Shown: positions 1 through 6,181, counted from the first letter of the stretch. The stretch is 7,047 bases of DNA from Acidimicrobiia bacterium (GCA_026983855.1 JALSTE010000775.1:1-7047), one strand, 5' to 3'. Numbers and translations are program-made. Notes: a model not told the origin generated them from the letters alone.

Positions 1-412
1 CGTATCCAACGACACCGGGGCCCCCGCCCCGTGCGCTATCACGCCGCGAACCCGCTGAGTCATACTCACTCCCAAACGATGACCTGCCACCTCGGCGAAT
101 CCTGTTCATCGCCGATCCTGACCGAGTCGACAATACCCCAGATCAGGGGTCCCGGTCGGAGTCCGAGAGAGCCGCCACCTCCGGACACCGAGCGGTTCGA
201 CAGACGCGGGTCCACCGGCGACCACCATGCCCCTGCTCCCGGAGGGCAGGGGCCGGCCAGCCACATCAACGCCTCCGCGCCCGGCCACCGGCTCCCCTCA
301 TCCCCACACCGCGGCCCTCGGTTCAACCAATGACGCTCAGGACTTGCTTTCGCGCTCCCCAGGGTCCATCATCAACCTTCTGCCCACGGGTCACCCCCGG
401 GGGTACACCACT
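1..412. other. Gene-free region left of the tRNA pair
   Basis: I see no supportable gene here. Short open frames exist on both strands but have low-complexity products rich in Pro, Gly, Arg or Trp, no recognisable domain and no convincing ribosome binding site. The stretch around 55-140 is less GC-rich than the rest, as expected of intergenic DNA. It contains several inverted repeats: a GC stem at 16-31 (CGGGGC / GCCCCG), a 5-bp stem at 135-150 (ACCCC / GGGGT), a short dyad at 56-68 (TGAGT-CAT-ACTCA), a strong hairpin at 229-253 and a 12-bp perfect palindrome at 393-404. It must also hold the promoter of the tRNA pair, but I could not find a clear one. The end of a gene lying left of the window cannot be excluded. 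Confidence 0.5.
229..253. other. Strong GC-rich hairpin without T-tract
   Basis: GCCCCTGC at 229-236 pairs perfectly with GCAGGGGC at 246-253, and two further inner pairs (T-G, C-G) leave a 5-base loop. No T-run follows on either strand. Actinobacteria can use terminators without a U-tract, so this could end a transcript from outside the window, but nothing here shows the direction. It could also be a chance GC palindrome. Confidence 0.3.
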
Positions 413-487
413 GGTCCCGTGGTGAAGTCTGGAGTTCACGCCGGCCTGTCAAGCCGGAGGTCGCGGGTTCAAATCCCGTCGGGACCG
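413..487 (+). tRNA. tRNA-Asp (anticodon GTC)
   Basis: This gene folds into a complete cloverleaf. The acceptor stem is GGTCCCG (413-419) with CGGGACC (480-486), seven perfect pairs, and G487 is the discriminator, as expected for Asp. The D stem is GTGA (422-425) with TCAC (436-439). The anticodon stem is CCGGC (441-445) with GCCGG (453-457), and its loop CTGTCAA carries GTC at 448-450. The variable loop has 5 bases, and the T stem at 463-479 encloses the normal TTCAAAT loop. The 3' CCA is not encoded, because tRNA-Phe begins two bases after the discriminator. The two tRNAs are presumably cut from one precursor and completed by CCA-adding enzyme. Confidence 0.97.
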
Positions 488-488
488 C

Positions 489-561
489 GGTCGGGTAGCT
501 CAGTTGGCAGAGCGCGCGCCTGAAAAGCGCGAGGTCACCGGATCGACGCCGGTCCCGACCA
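489..561 (+). tRNA. tRNA-Phe (anticodon GAA)
   Basis: This gene also forms a complete cloverleaf. The acceptor stem is GGTCGGG (489-495) with CCCGACC (554-560), followed by discriminator A561 as usual for Phe. The D stem is GCTC (498-501) with GAGC (510-513). The anticodon stem is CGCGC (515-519) with GCGCG (527-531), and its loop CTGAAAA carries GAA at 522-524. The T stem is ACCGG (537-541) with CCGGT (549-553). The T loop reads ATCGACG, so tRNA position 54 is A rather than the usual T; the rest of the loop, including A58, fits. CCA is not encoded directly after A561. It sits one base behind tRNA-Asp and is probably co-transcribed with it. Confidence 0.97.
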
Positions 562-662
562 CACCACCTCCCCGCCGGACCATCCCCGGGAACCGGTCCC
601 ACCGGCCGCGCCGCTCCCACGATGAGAGCCGGTGCTCCACCATCACCCCCGGAAACCCTCCC

Positions 663-2066
663 TCAGCGGGTGACGGCGTCGGCCACGGCCGCCGCGGCCA
701 CCGCCGCCGCCACCCGGGGTGGAACGTCCCGTTCAAACGCCCCGGGGATGATGTACTCCGGTCCGAGTTCGTCCTCCGAGACCGAACCGGCGATGGCCTG
801 GGCGGCGGCGATCTTCATGTTCTCCGTGATCTGGGTGGCCCGGGTGTCGAGGGCCCCCCGAAAGATGCCGGGGAAGGCCAGGACGTTGTTGATCTGGTTC
901 GGGTAGTCGCTCCTCCCGGTGGCGATCACCGCCGCGATGTCGCCGATGCTCTCGGGGGCGATCTCCGGTTCGGGATTGGCCATGGCGAACACGATCGGAT
1001 CGGCCGCCATGGACATCACGTCCTCCCGGGTGATCAGACCGGGGGCGCTCACACCCAGGAAGACGTCGGCCCCGGTCAGCACCTCACCGGCCGACCCCCT
1101 GCGGTCCGTGGAGTTCGTGTGATCGGCCAGCCACCGCTTCGACTCGTTGAGACCATCCCGTCCCTGGTGTATCGCGCCCCGGCGGTCCACGACCACGACG
1201 TCCCCGATCCCGCGTCCGAGGAGGATCTTCGTGATCGCCACCCCCGCGGCCCCGGCCCCGGCCACGACCACCCGCATGTCCTCCAGCTTCTTGTCCACCA
1301 CCCGGGCGGCGTTCTCCAGGGCCGCCAGGGCGACGACCGCCGTACCGTGCTGATCATCGTGGAACACCGGAATATCCAGCAGTTCCCTCAACCGCCTCTC
1401 CACCTCGAAGGCCCCCGGGGCGGCGATGTCCTCGAGGTTGATTCCCCCGAAGGTCGGGGCCAGACGCACCACGGTGTCCACCAACTCGTCGGGGTTCGAC
1501 ACGTCAAGGCAGATCGGGAAGGCGTCGACCCCGGCGAATTCCTTGAAGAGCAACGCCTTGCCCTCCATCACGGGCAGGGCCGCCTCCGGTCCGATGTCAC
1601 CCAGCCCCAGGACCGCGGTTCCGTCGGTGACTATGGCGATGGTGTTGGACTTGATGGTGAGCTCGTGAACCCGCTCCGGTTCGGCGTGGATGGCCAGGCA
1701 GATGCGGGCCACACCGGGGGTGTACGCCATCGACAGGTCATCGGTGTCGTTGAGTTCCACCCGGGATCCGGTCTCGAGCTTGCCCCCCTGGTGCATGGCG
1801 AAGGTCCGGTCAACCGCCTGGAGAACCTCCACCCCGTCGAGGTCCTGGACCGCCCGGCAGATCTCCTGGACGTGAGCCTCGCTACGGGCGTCGACGACGA
1901 TCTCCTCCTCGAGGCGATGGGCGTCGGTGATGTTGAAACCCTCGAGGCTGCGGATGTTTCCCCCGGCCTCGCCGATGGCGGTGCACAAACGCCCGAGGGT
2001 GCCGGGCTTGTGCGCCATGCGCACCTCGATGGCAGCTGAGTAGGCAGCTGTGGGCTTGCGTAGCAT
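663..2066 (-). CDS. Malic enzyme with N-terminal ACT domain
   Basis: This 467-residue protein probably decarboxylates L-malate to pyruvate with reduction of NAD or NADP, in the cytoplasm. Residues ~9-95 form an ACT-type small-molecule-binding domain (start AAIEVRMAHKPGTLGRL), and the malic enzyme body follows. Seen in order are SMAYTPGVA with the catalytic Tyr (115), MEGKALLFKEF with the probable catalytic Lys (170), the metal-binding NLEDIAAPG (210-218) and FHDDQHGTA, a Rossmann loop GAGAAG (270-275), FAMANPEPEI, and SDYPNQINNVLAFPG. An Asp follows the second Rossmann strand (VVVVDRRG), which leans towards NAD, but the cofactor is not certain. I chose the ATG at 2066 because GAGGGA lies 8 bases before it and the ACT domain begins soon after; an in-frame TTG at 2111 lacks such a site. 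The C-terminus is Ala-rich. The gene converges on the tRNA pair with a 101-base gap and follows pyrE by 142 bases. The ACT domain suggests allosteric control by an amino acid or similar ligand, which is inference. Confidence 0.95.
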   Translation of the reverse strand: MLRKPTAAYSAAIEVRMAHKPGTLGRLCTAIGEAGGNIRSLEGFNITDAHRLEEEIVVDARSEAHVQEICRAVQDLDGVEVLQAVDRTFAMHQGGKLETGSRVELNDTDDLSMAYTPGVARICLAIHAEPERVHELTIKSNTIAIVTDGTAVLGLGDIGPEAALPVMEGKALLFKEFAGVDAFPICLDVSNPDELVDTVVRLAPTFGGINLEDIAAPGAFEVERRLRELLDIPVFHDDQHGTAVVALAALENAARVVDKKLEDMRVVVAGAGAAGVAITKILLGRGIGDVVVVDRRGAIHQGRDGLNESKRWLADHTNSTDRRGSAGEVLTGADVFLGVSAPGLITREDVMSMAADPIVFAMANPEPEIAPESIGDIAAVIATGRSDYPNQINNVLAFPGIFRGALDTRATQITENMKIAAAQAIAGSVSEDELGPEYIIPGAFERDVPPRVAAAVAAAAVADAVTR

Positions 2067-2074
2067 CGCTGGGT

Positions 2075-2080
2075 TCCCTC
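2075..2080 (-). promoter_or_regulatory. Ribosome binding site of the malic enzyme gene
   Basis: On the minus strand GAGGGA lies 8 bases before the ATG at 2066. It supports that start over the in-frame TTG at 2111. Confidence 0.75.
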
Positions 2081-2122
2081 TCTGGTGGCCGTGGATCCGC
2101 CGGACCCGCAATCGAGGCTACC

Positions 2123-2253
2123 GCCACCGCCCGGGGCCCCAATCACGCCCCCTGGCGGTCCAGACCCAACTCCGGTGCGGTCAACAGAGCCACCGCCCGG
2201 TACCGGAATCACGCCCCCTGATAGTCCAGACCCAACTCCGGTGCGGTCAGCAG
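2123..2253. repeat. 66-bp tandem duplication of the pyrE 3' end
   Basis: Positions 2123-2187 and 2189-2253 match at 57 of 65 bases by my count, with an exact 66-base offset. The right copy contains the last codons and the TGA of pyrE plus the following ~20 bases. The left copy repeats this behind the gene. Because 66 is 22 codons, the left copy is in the same frame and again reads LLTAPELGLD-x-QGA then TGA, with Arg (CGC) instead of Tyr (TAT) at x. The mismatches are clustered: four in the two short GC palindromes after each stop, three in that one codon, and one synonymous Leu change. Confidence 0.9.
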
Positions 2254-2793
2254 GGGACGGAACTCCACCCCGGCCGCCGCCGCCAGATCGGCGCAGGTAC
2301 CCCCACGATCCACCACCGGCATGACCACCACGGGTTCGGCCCCGAACTCCCTCACCACCTCCACGGCCTCCATGGGTGAGAGGCCCCGGGTCACCACGTC
2401 CTCGACCACGGCCACCCGGTCCCCCCGCAGCAGGGCCCCCGCCACCCGTCCAGCCACACCGTGGCCCTTGGCCTCCTTGCGGATGCTGAACGCCCGCAGG
2501 TGCCTGCCCCTGGTGGCGGCCACCGCGGCCACCCCGTAGGCCACGGGATCGGCGCCCATGGTGAGCCCCCCCAGGGCGGTCACGGTCGGATCCAACCGTT
2601 CGAGCATCGCCTCGGCGATGAGGAGGATCCCCTCGGGACGGCAGGCGGTCTGCTTTCCGTCAATGAACCAGTCGCTGCGTCGTCCCGACTTGAGCACGAA
2701 GTCGCCCCTCTTGACCGAGAACTCCATCAGGTGGTCGCGGAGGCGGCTCAGGGTGGGCCCCAGGTCGGGTTGGCGTTCGGGATTCCGCCTCAA
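2209..2793 (-). CDS. pyrE: Orotate phosphoribosyltransferase
   Basis: PyrE transfers the phosphoribosyl group of PRPP to orotate, giving OMP in pyrimidine synthesis. The 194-residue product has the usual family length. It shows the N-terminal SVKRGDFVLKSGRRSDWF segment, GGLTMGADPVA (75-85), the flexible catalytic loop RKEAKGHG (105-112) and the PRPP-binding motif VVEDVVTRG (129-137). This last reads TRG-LS where many PyrE proteins have TTG or TAG, probably a subfamily form. The frame stays open far upstream inside purM, so the start must be chosen. A TTG at 2793-2791 overlaps the purM stop as TTGA and has GGAGGG 6 bases before it. This start keeps the first helix (TLSRLRDHL), whereas the next ATG at 2727 would cut that helix and has no such site. 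Tight overlap implies translational coupling to purM. The last 14 codons and stop are repeated just downstream. Confidence 0.95.
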   Translation of the reverse strand: MRRNPERQPDLGPTLSRLRDHLMEFSVKRGDFVLKSGRRSDWFIDGKQTACRPEGILLIAEAMLERLDPTVTALGGLTMGADPVAYGVAAVAATRGRHLRAFSIRKEAKGHGVAGRVAGALLRGDRVAVVEDVVTRGLSPMEAVEVVREFGAEPVVVMPVVDRGGTCADLAAAAGVEFRPLLTAPELGLDYQGA

Positions 2794-3833
2794 CTGAGAC
2801 CCTCCATGACCACTCGGCCCCGACCCACCACGATCCGTCCGATCTCGTGGGGATCGTGCCCGTGACCCGCCAGGAGGTTCACCGCCGCGGGGACATCGGC
2901 GGCACCGACCACGGCGATCATCCCCACACCCAGGTTGAACACCCGGGCCATCTCCTCGGCCGCCACACAACCCCGCCGCTGGATCTCGCTGAATATCCGG
3001 GGCCGGATCCAGGCGTCGGCGGACACTTCGGCGTTGACGTTCCCCGGGAGGATCCGGGCCAGGTTTCCCGGGATTCCACCTCCGGTGATGTGGGCCAGAC
3101 CCTTCACCGAAACCTCGGAGATGAGATCCAGTACCGCCGGGGCGTATATGACCGAGGGTCGGAGCAGTTCCTCTCCCAGGGTTGACTCCGCCCCGGGCCA
3201 CGCCGGCCGGGACAGGTCACCCTGGGACCCGATCAGCACCCGACGGGCCAGGGAGTAGCCGTTGCACCTCAGGCCCGGGGAGGCGAGGGATATCAGCCGG
3301 TCCCCCGGTGAGATCGTGCGCCCATCGATCAGTAGGTCCCGCTCGGCCACACCGACCACAAATCCGGCCAGGTCCATGTCGTCGGGTTTCATGGCGTCGG
3401 GATGCTCAGCGATCTCACCGCCGGTCAGGGCGCAGCCCGACTCCCGGCATCCCTCGGCTATCCCGGCCACCACGGATTCGATTCGGGCCGGGACGACCCG
3501 GCCGGTGGTGATCATGTCCAGGAAGAACAGGGGCTCGGCCCCCTGGGTGACTATGTCGTCCACACACATGGCGACCAGATCGACGCCGATCGTGTCGTAG
3601 CGACGCAGGGCCGCGGCGACGAGCATCTTGGTGCCCACGCCATCCGTTCCCGATACCAGGACCGGTCGCCGGTAGCCGGAGGGGATCTCCACCGCCGAAC
3701 CGAATCCCCCGATGTCGCTGACCACCTCGGGGCGGAACGTGGATCGGGCGTGATCGGCGAGACGGGACACGGCGGCGTCGCCGGCGTCGATGTCCACTCC
3801 GGCCGCGGCGTAGGTGGTTGGCCTGCGGGTCAT
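2790..3833 (-). CDS. purM: Phosphoribosylformylglycinamidine cyclo-ligase (AIR synthetase)
   Basis: PurM closes the imidazole ring, converting FGAM plus ATP to AIR in purine synthesis. The 347-residue length is normal for the family. Motifs in order are TYAAAGVDIDAGD (7-19), the ATP/phosphate segment SGTDGVGTKM (61-70), CVDDIVTQGAEPLFFLD (90-106), GGEIAEHPD (138-146), GLRCNGYSLAR (187-197), HITGGGIPGNL (248-258) and FNLGVGM (299-305). Two motif positions differ from the usual family pattern: GGEIAEHPD has Ile where Thr is common, and GLRCNG has Arg where His is common. Both may simply be lineage traits. The ATG overlaps the purF stop as ATGA, with GGGAGGA 5 bases upstream, and the stop overlaps the pyrE start. 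It is thus the middle gene of a coupled purF-purM-pyrE set. Confidence 0.98.
   Translation of the reverse strand: MTRRPTTYAAAGVDIDAGDAAVSRLADHARSTFRPEVVSDIGGFGSAVEIPSGYRRPVLVSGTDGVGTKMLVAAALRRYDTIGVDLVAMCVDDIVTQGAEPLFFLDMITTGRVVPARIESVVAGIAEGCRESGCALTGGEIAEHPDAMKPDDMDLAGFVVGVAERDLLIDGRTISPGDRLISLASPGLRCNGYSLARRVLIGSQGDLSRPAWPGAESTLGEELLRPSVIYAPAVLDLISEVSVKGLAHITGGGIPGNLARILPGNVNAEVSADAWIRPRIFSEIQRRGCVAAEEMARVFNLGVGMIAVVGAADVPAAVNLLAGHGHDPHEIGRIVVGRGRVVMEGLS
2800..2805 (-). promoter_or_regulatory. Ribosome binding site that sets the pyrE TTG start
   Basis: GGAGGG on the minus strand lies inside the last codons of purM, 6 bases before the TTG at 2793. No comparable site precedes the ATG at 2727, so this site favours the TTG start and the TTGA overlap. 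Confidence 0.7.
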
Positions 3834-5317
3834 AGGGGTCCTCCCGCCCCCACCGTCAGTTCGCCGGTCCGGCCGCGGTCACCCTCCCTCATCTCCACCG
3901 GAACCGCAACGGGATAGCGACCGTCCAGACAGGCGGTGCAGAATCCTCCCCCACGGTTTCGGATCGACCCCAGGAGACGGTCCCTCTCCAGGAACGCCAC
4001 CGACCGGACCCCCAGGTACTCGGCCATTTCCCCGAGTTCCAGATTGGCGGCCAGCAGTTCGGAGAGGCTCCCGGTGTCCATTCCGTAGAAACAGGGCCAC
4101 CGGTAGGGTGGTGACGAGATGCGTAGATGCACCTCGGTGGCGCCGGTGTCGTAGAGCATCCTCACCATCGCCCTGGTGGTGGTGCCCCGGACTATGGAAT
4201 CGTCGACCACGACCAACCTCCGGCCCTCGATGTTGGCCCTGATCGGATTGAGCTTCATCCTCACCGCCCGGGATCTCATCTCCGGCGTCGGGGCGATGAA
4301 CGTGCGACCTATGTACCGGTTCTTCACCAGACCGTCCCGGTAGGGAATACCGCTGGCCCGGGCGAATCCCTCGGCGGCGGGAATCCCCGATTCGGGGACG
4401 GGCATGACCATGTCCGCATCGACGGGAGCCTGGCGGGCCAGGGCCTCCCCCATGTTCTGGCGGGCCCGGTGAACGTTCGCCCCCAGCAGGACAGTGTCCG
4501 GACGTGAGAAGTACACGAACTCGAAGACGCACAGGGACGGGTCGGGCTCCGGACCGGTGAAGGGCCGGTGGGAGGACACCCCCGAGTCATCGATGACCAC
4601 CATCTCCCCCGGGGCGATCTCCCGCTGGAAGTGGGCCCCGATCACGTCCAACGCCGGTGACTCCGAGGCCACCACCCAGCCCCCCGAGTCCAACCTGCCC
4701 AGACACAGGGGCCAGAAACCCCGGGGGTCCCTCATGGCGTAGAGATGCCCGGCATCCACCGCGACCATGGAGAACCCGCCCTCCAGACGGGGCAACACGC
4801 TCGACAGCGCCTCCGTCATCTCCCGTCCCGGAGACAGGACGGAGGCGGTCAGTTCCCCGGCGAGAAGTTCGGCCACCAGATCGGTGTCGCTGACGATGGT
4901 ACCCGGAAGCATCCCCGCCTCCCGGGCCAGCTCGGTGGTGTTCACCAGGTTTCCGTTGTGGGCCAGGGCGAACTCGAGGTCGCCCACGTCCCGGTAGAAC
5001 GGCTGAGACGCCCGCCACGAACTGGAACCGGTGGTGGAGTACCGGGTGTGCCCGATGGAGATGTCCCCATCGAGGGCGTCGAGCACCCTCTCGTCCAGCG
5101 CTTGGGCCACCAGACCCATCTCCTTGACGACCGTGACCGAGCGCCGATTGCCCACCGCCAGGCCGGCGGACTCCTGGCCCCGGTGCTGCAGGGCGTACAA
5201 GCCCAGATAGGCCAGATGGGCCACCGGCTGACCGGGTGCGAAGATCCCGACCACCCCGCAGTCCTCCCGCGGCTTGATCAGTTCCACGGAAGGTCCTCGG
5301 ACCTCGGCGTGACTCAC
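3830..5317 (-). CDS. purF: Amidophosphoribosyltransferase (glutamine PRPP amidotransferase)
   Basis: PurF catalyses the first committed purine step, PRPP plus glutamine to phosphoribosylamine. The 495-residue protein has an Ntn-type glutaminase domain followed by a phosphoribosyltransferase domain. The nucleophile is Cys20 in KPREDCGVVGIFA, so residues 1-19 are a propeptide to be removed, as in the Bacillus subtilis enzyme. Further glutaminase motifs are GHTRYSTTG (89-97), AHNGNL (119-124) and SDTDLV (143-148). The PRPP motif is VVVDDSIVRGTT (369-380). Cys263, Cys409, Cys460 and Cys463 have the same spacing (146, 51, 3) as the [4Fe-4S] ligands of the B. subtilis enzyme as I recall them, so this is the iron-sulfur type. 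The GTG start at 5317 has AGGA 7 bases upstream, inside a small hairpin. The gene follows the unknown protein gene by 49 bases and overlaps purM by 4. Confidence 0.98.
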   Translation of the reverse strand: MSHAEVRGPSVELIKPREDCGVVGIFAPGQPVAHLAYLGLYALQHRGQESAGLAVGNRRSVTVVKEMGLVAQALDERVLDALDGDISIGHTRYSTTGSSSWRASQPFYRDVGDLEFALAHNGNLVNTTELAREAGMLPGTIVSDTDLVAELLAGELTASVLSPGREMTEALSSVLPRLEGGFSMVAVDAGHLYAMRDPRGFWPLCLGRLDSGGWVVASESPALDVIGAHFQREIAPGEMVVIDDSGVSSHRPFTGPEPDPSLCVFEFVYFSRPDTVLLGANVHRARQNMGEALARQAPVDADMVMPVPESGIPAAEGFARASGIPYRDGLVKNRYIGRTFIAPTPEMRSRAVRMKLNPIRANIEGRRLVVVDDSIVRGTTTRAMVRMLYDTGATEVHLRISSPPYRWPCFYGMDTGSLSELLAANLELGEMAEYLGVRSVAFLERDRLLGSIRNRGGGFCTACLDGRYPVAVPVEMREGDRGRTGELTVGAGGPL

Positions 5318-5331
5318 GGCAGCATCCTGCC
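5318..5331 (-). promoter_or_regulatory. Hairpin holding the purF ribosome binding site
   Basis: On the purF strand GGCAG (5331-5327), loop GATG and CTGCC (5322-5318) form a perfect 5-bp stem that ends directly at the GTG start. The ribosome binding site AGGA (5328-5325) lies partly in the stem and partly in the loop. The pairing is seen in the sequence; a role in limiting purF translation is inference. Confidence 0.4.
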
Positions 5332-5366
5332 ACGTAACGGCACCGCGGACGACTCAGGGACCCGAA

Positions 5367-6068
5367 TCAGGCGTGGCCCGCGGTCATCGCGGCCCAGAAT
5401 CGATCATCGAGGACCCGGTCGATCTCGTCGAGTCGGAGTTGCACCGGGGCGTCGGCCCAGATTGGTTCCACGACCGATCGGCGGAGCCGGGTGAGTTCGT
5501 CCCTGACCGCCATCCAGTGCGCGATGTCGTCCTGAACGCCCCGCCCCGCCGAACCAGGCTCCCCACCGGGGGAGGTGGCATTCACGGGGCTCCCGGGAAG
5601 CCCCATCGCCTCGGATATGCGGAGGTCCAGGTACTCGATCAGCCCCGGGATGAACCTCAGGCGCCGGTTCAGGTCGCCCCACAGTTCGAGGCGGGCCGTC
5701 TCGTAGGCACTCAGCGAATCGGCCAGAGCCTCCCGGGCCGTCTCACCGCCGGCGGCGGGGACCCGGTAGACGAGTTGCCCCGGCGACCCCGATTCCACCA
5801 CGACCCCTGGAAGGGCGGTCTGCCGGGCCAACTCGAGGTCACCCTCGGTCCCCTGACCACCACCCAGCCAGGCGTCCAGGGGGTCGGACACGTTCACGAC
5901 CTGCTCCAGAACGGCCCTGGGGGGCCCGGTCTCCCCGGCCGCGGTACCCACGACCGGGACCAGCAGGAGGGTGGTCACCATGATGACGAGCGCCTCCCTG
6001 AAACCGGGCCGCGCCGAATCGCGGGGGGACGCGCCGTCGGTTGCTCCCCAGTGTCGCAGCAGGGCCAC
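5367..6068 (-). CDS. Unrecognised exported or membrane-anchored protein
   Basis: I do not recognise this 233-residue protein. The N-terminal part carries several Arg residues and then a hydrophobic stretch (ALVIMVTTLLLVPVVGTAAG, ~27-46), consistent with a signal peptide or single membrane anchor. The rest would lie outside the membrane. It has a helical, charged middle (YETARLELWGDLNRRLRF), a Gly/Pro/Ser-rich linker (SPVNATSPGGEPGSAG) and another helical region to the end. There are no cysteines and no catalytic motif I can name. I chose GTG at 6068 because GGAG lies 5 bases before it and third-position G/C is high from there on. The TTG at 6107 has no such site. ATG at 5981 is a real alternative, with AGGGAGG 11 bases upstream. 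It lies between purL and purF on the same strand, so it may be co-transcribed, but nothing ties its role to purine synthesis. The existence of a gene is fairly secure; the start is not. Confidence 0.75.
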   Translation of the reverse strand: MALLRHWGATDGASPRDSARPGFREALVIMVTTLLLVPVVGTAAGETGPPRAVLEQVVNVSDPLDAWLGGGQGTEGDLELARQTALPGVVVESGSPGQLVYRVPAAGGETAREALADSLSAYETARLELWGDLNRRLRFIPGLIEYLDLRISEAMGLPGSPVNATSPGGEPGSAGRGVQDDIAHWMAVRDELTRLRRSVVEPIWADAPVQLRLDEIDRVLDDRFWAAMTAGHA

Positions 6069-6181
6069 GTGCGCTCCGATTCGGATACGAATGGACGCAC
6101 CAAACAAGTACCGCGTCGGGCCGTTCCGTTGGCGAATACCCCGGCACGGGTCACTGGCCGGAGAGGGGACGGATCAGATCA

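Noticed and set aside
66..326. An 86-residue minus-strand open frame in the gene-free left region
   Set aside because: Its TTG start lacks a convincing ribosome binding site, the product is Gly/Pro/Trp-rich with no recognisable feature, and other frames there are equally open.
344..372. A possible promoter for the tRNA pair (TTGCTT, 17 bases, CATCAT)
   Set aside because: It matches the consensus at only three and four of six positions, which is not enough to call.
381..410. Possible remnant of a tRNA-Glu before tRNA-Asp, as Glu-Asp-Phe clusters are common in actinobacteria
   Set aside because: Only the GGGGGTA and CCA-like letters resemble a tRNA end; there is no T loop, anticodon arm or D arm.
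562..662. A terminator between tRNA-Phe and the end of the malic enzyme gene
   Set aside because: Only 4-5 bp stems are present (for example 577-599 and 626-637) and none is followed by a T-run on either strand.
504..2039. A 511-residue open frame on the plus strand, antisense to the malic enzyme gene
   Set aside because: It begins inside tRNA-Phe, gives a Gly/His/Arg/Asp-rich product without any domain, and is explained by the codon bias of the real gene on the other strand.
2064..2111. An upstream TTG start for the malic enzyme
   Set aside because: No ribosome binding site precedes it and the extra 15 residues do not belong to the ACT domain, while the ATG at 2066 has a good site.
2067..2160. 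A promoter for the malic enzyme gene (TTGGGG, 16 bases, TAGCCT on the minus strand)
   Set aside because: Both boxes match the consensus at only about three of six positions, so it could be chance.
2794..3201. A longer PyrE reading that would extend far into purM
   Set aside because: The extension is an out-of-frame shadow of purM, with Gly/Arg/Pro-rich residues unrelated to PyrE.
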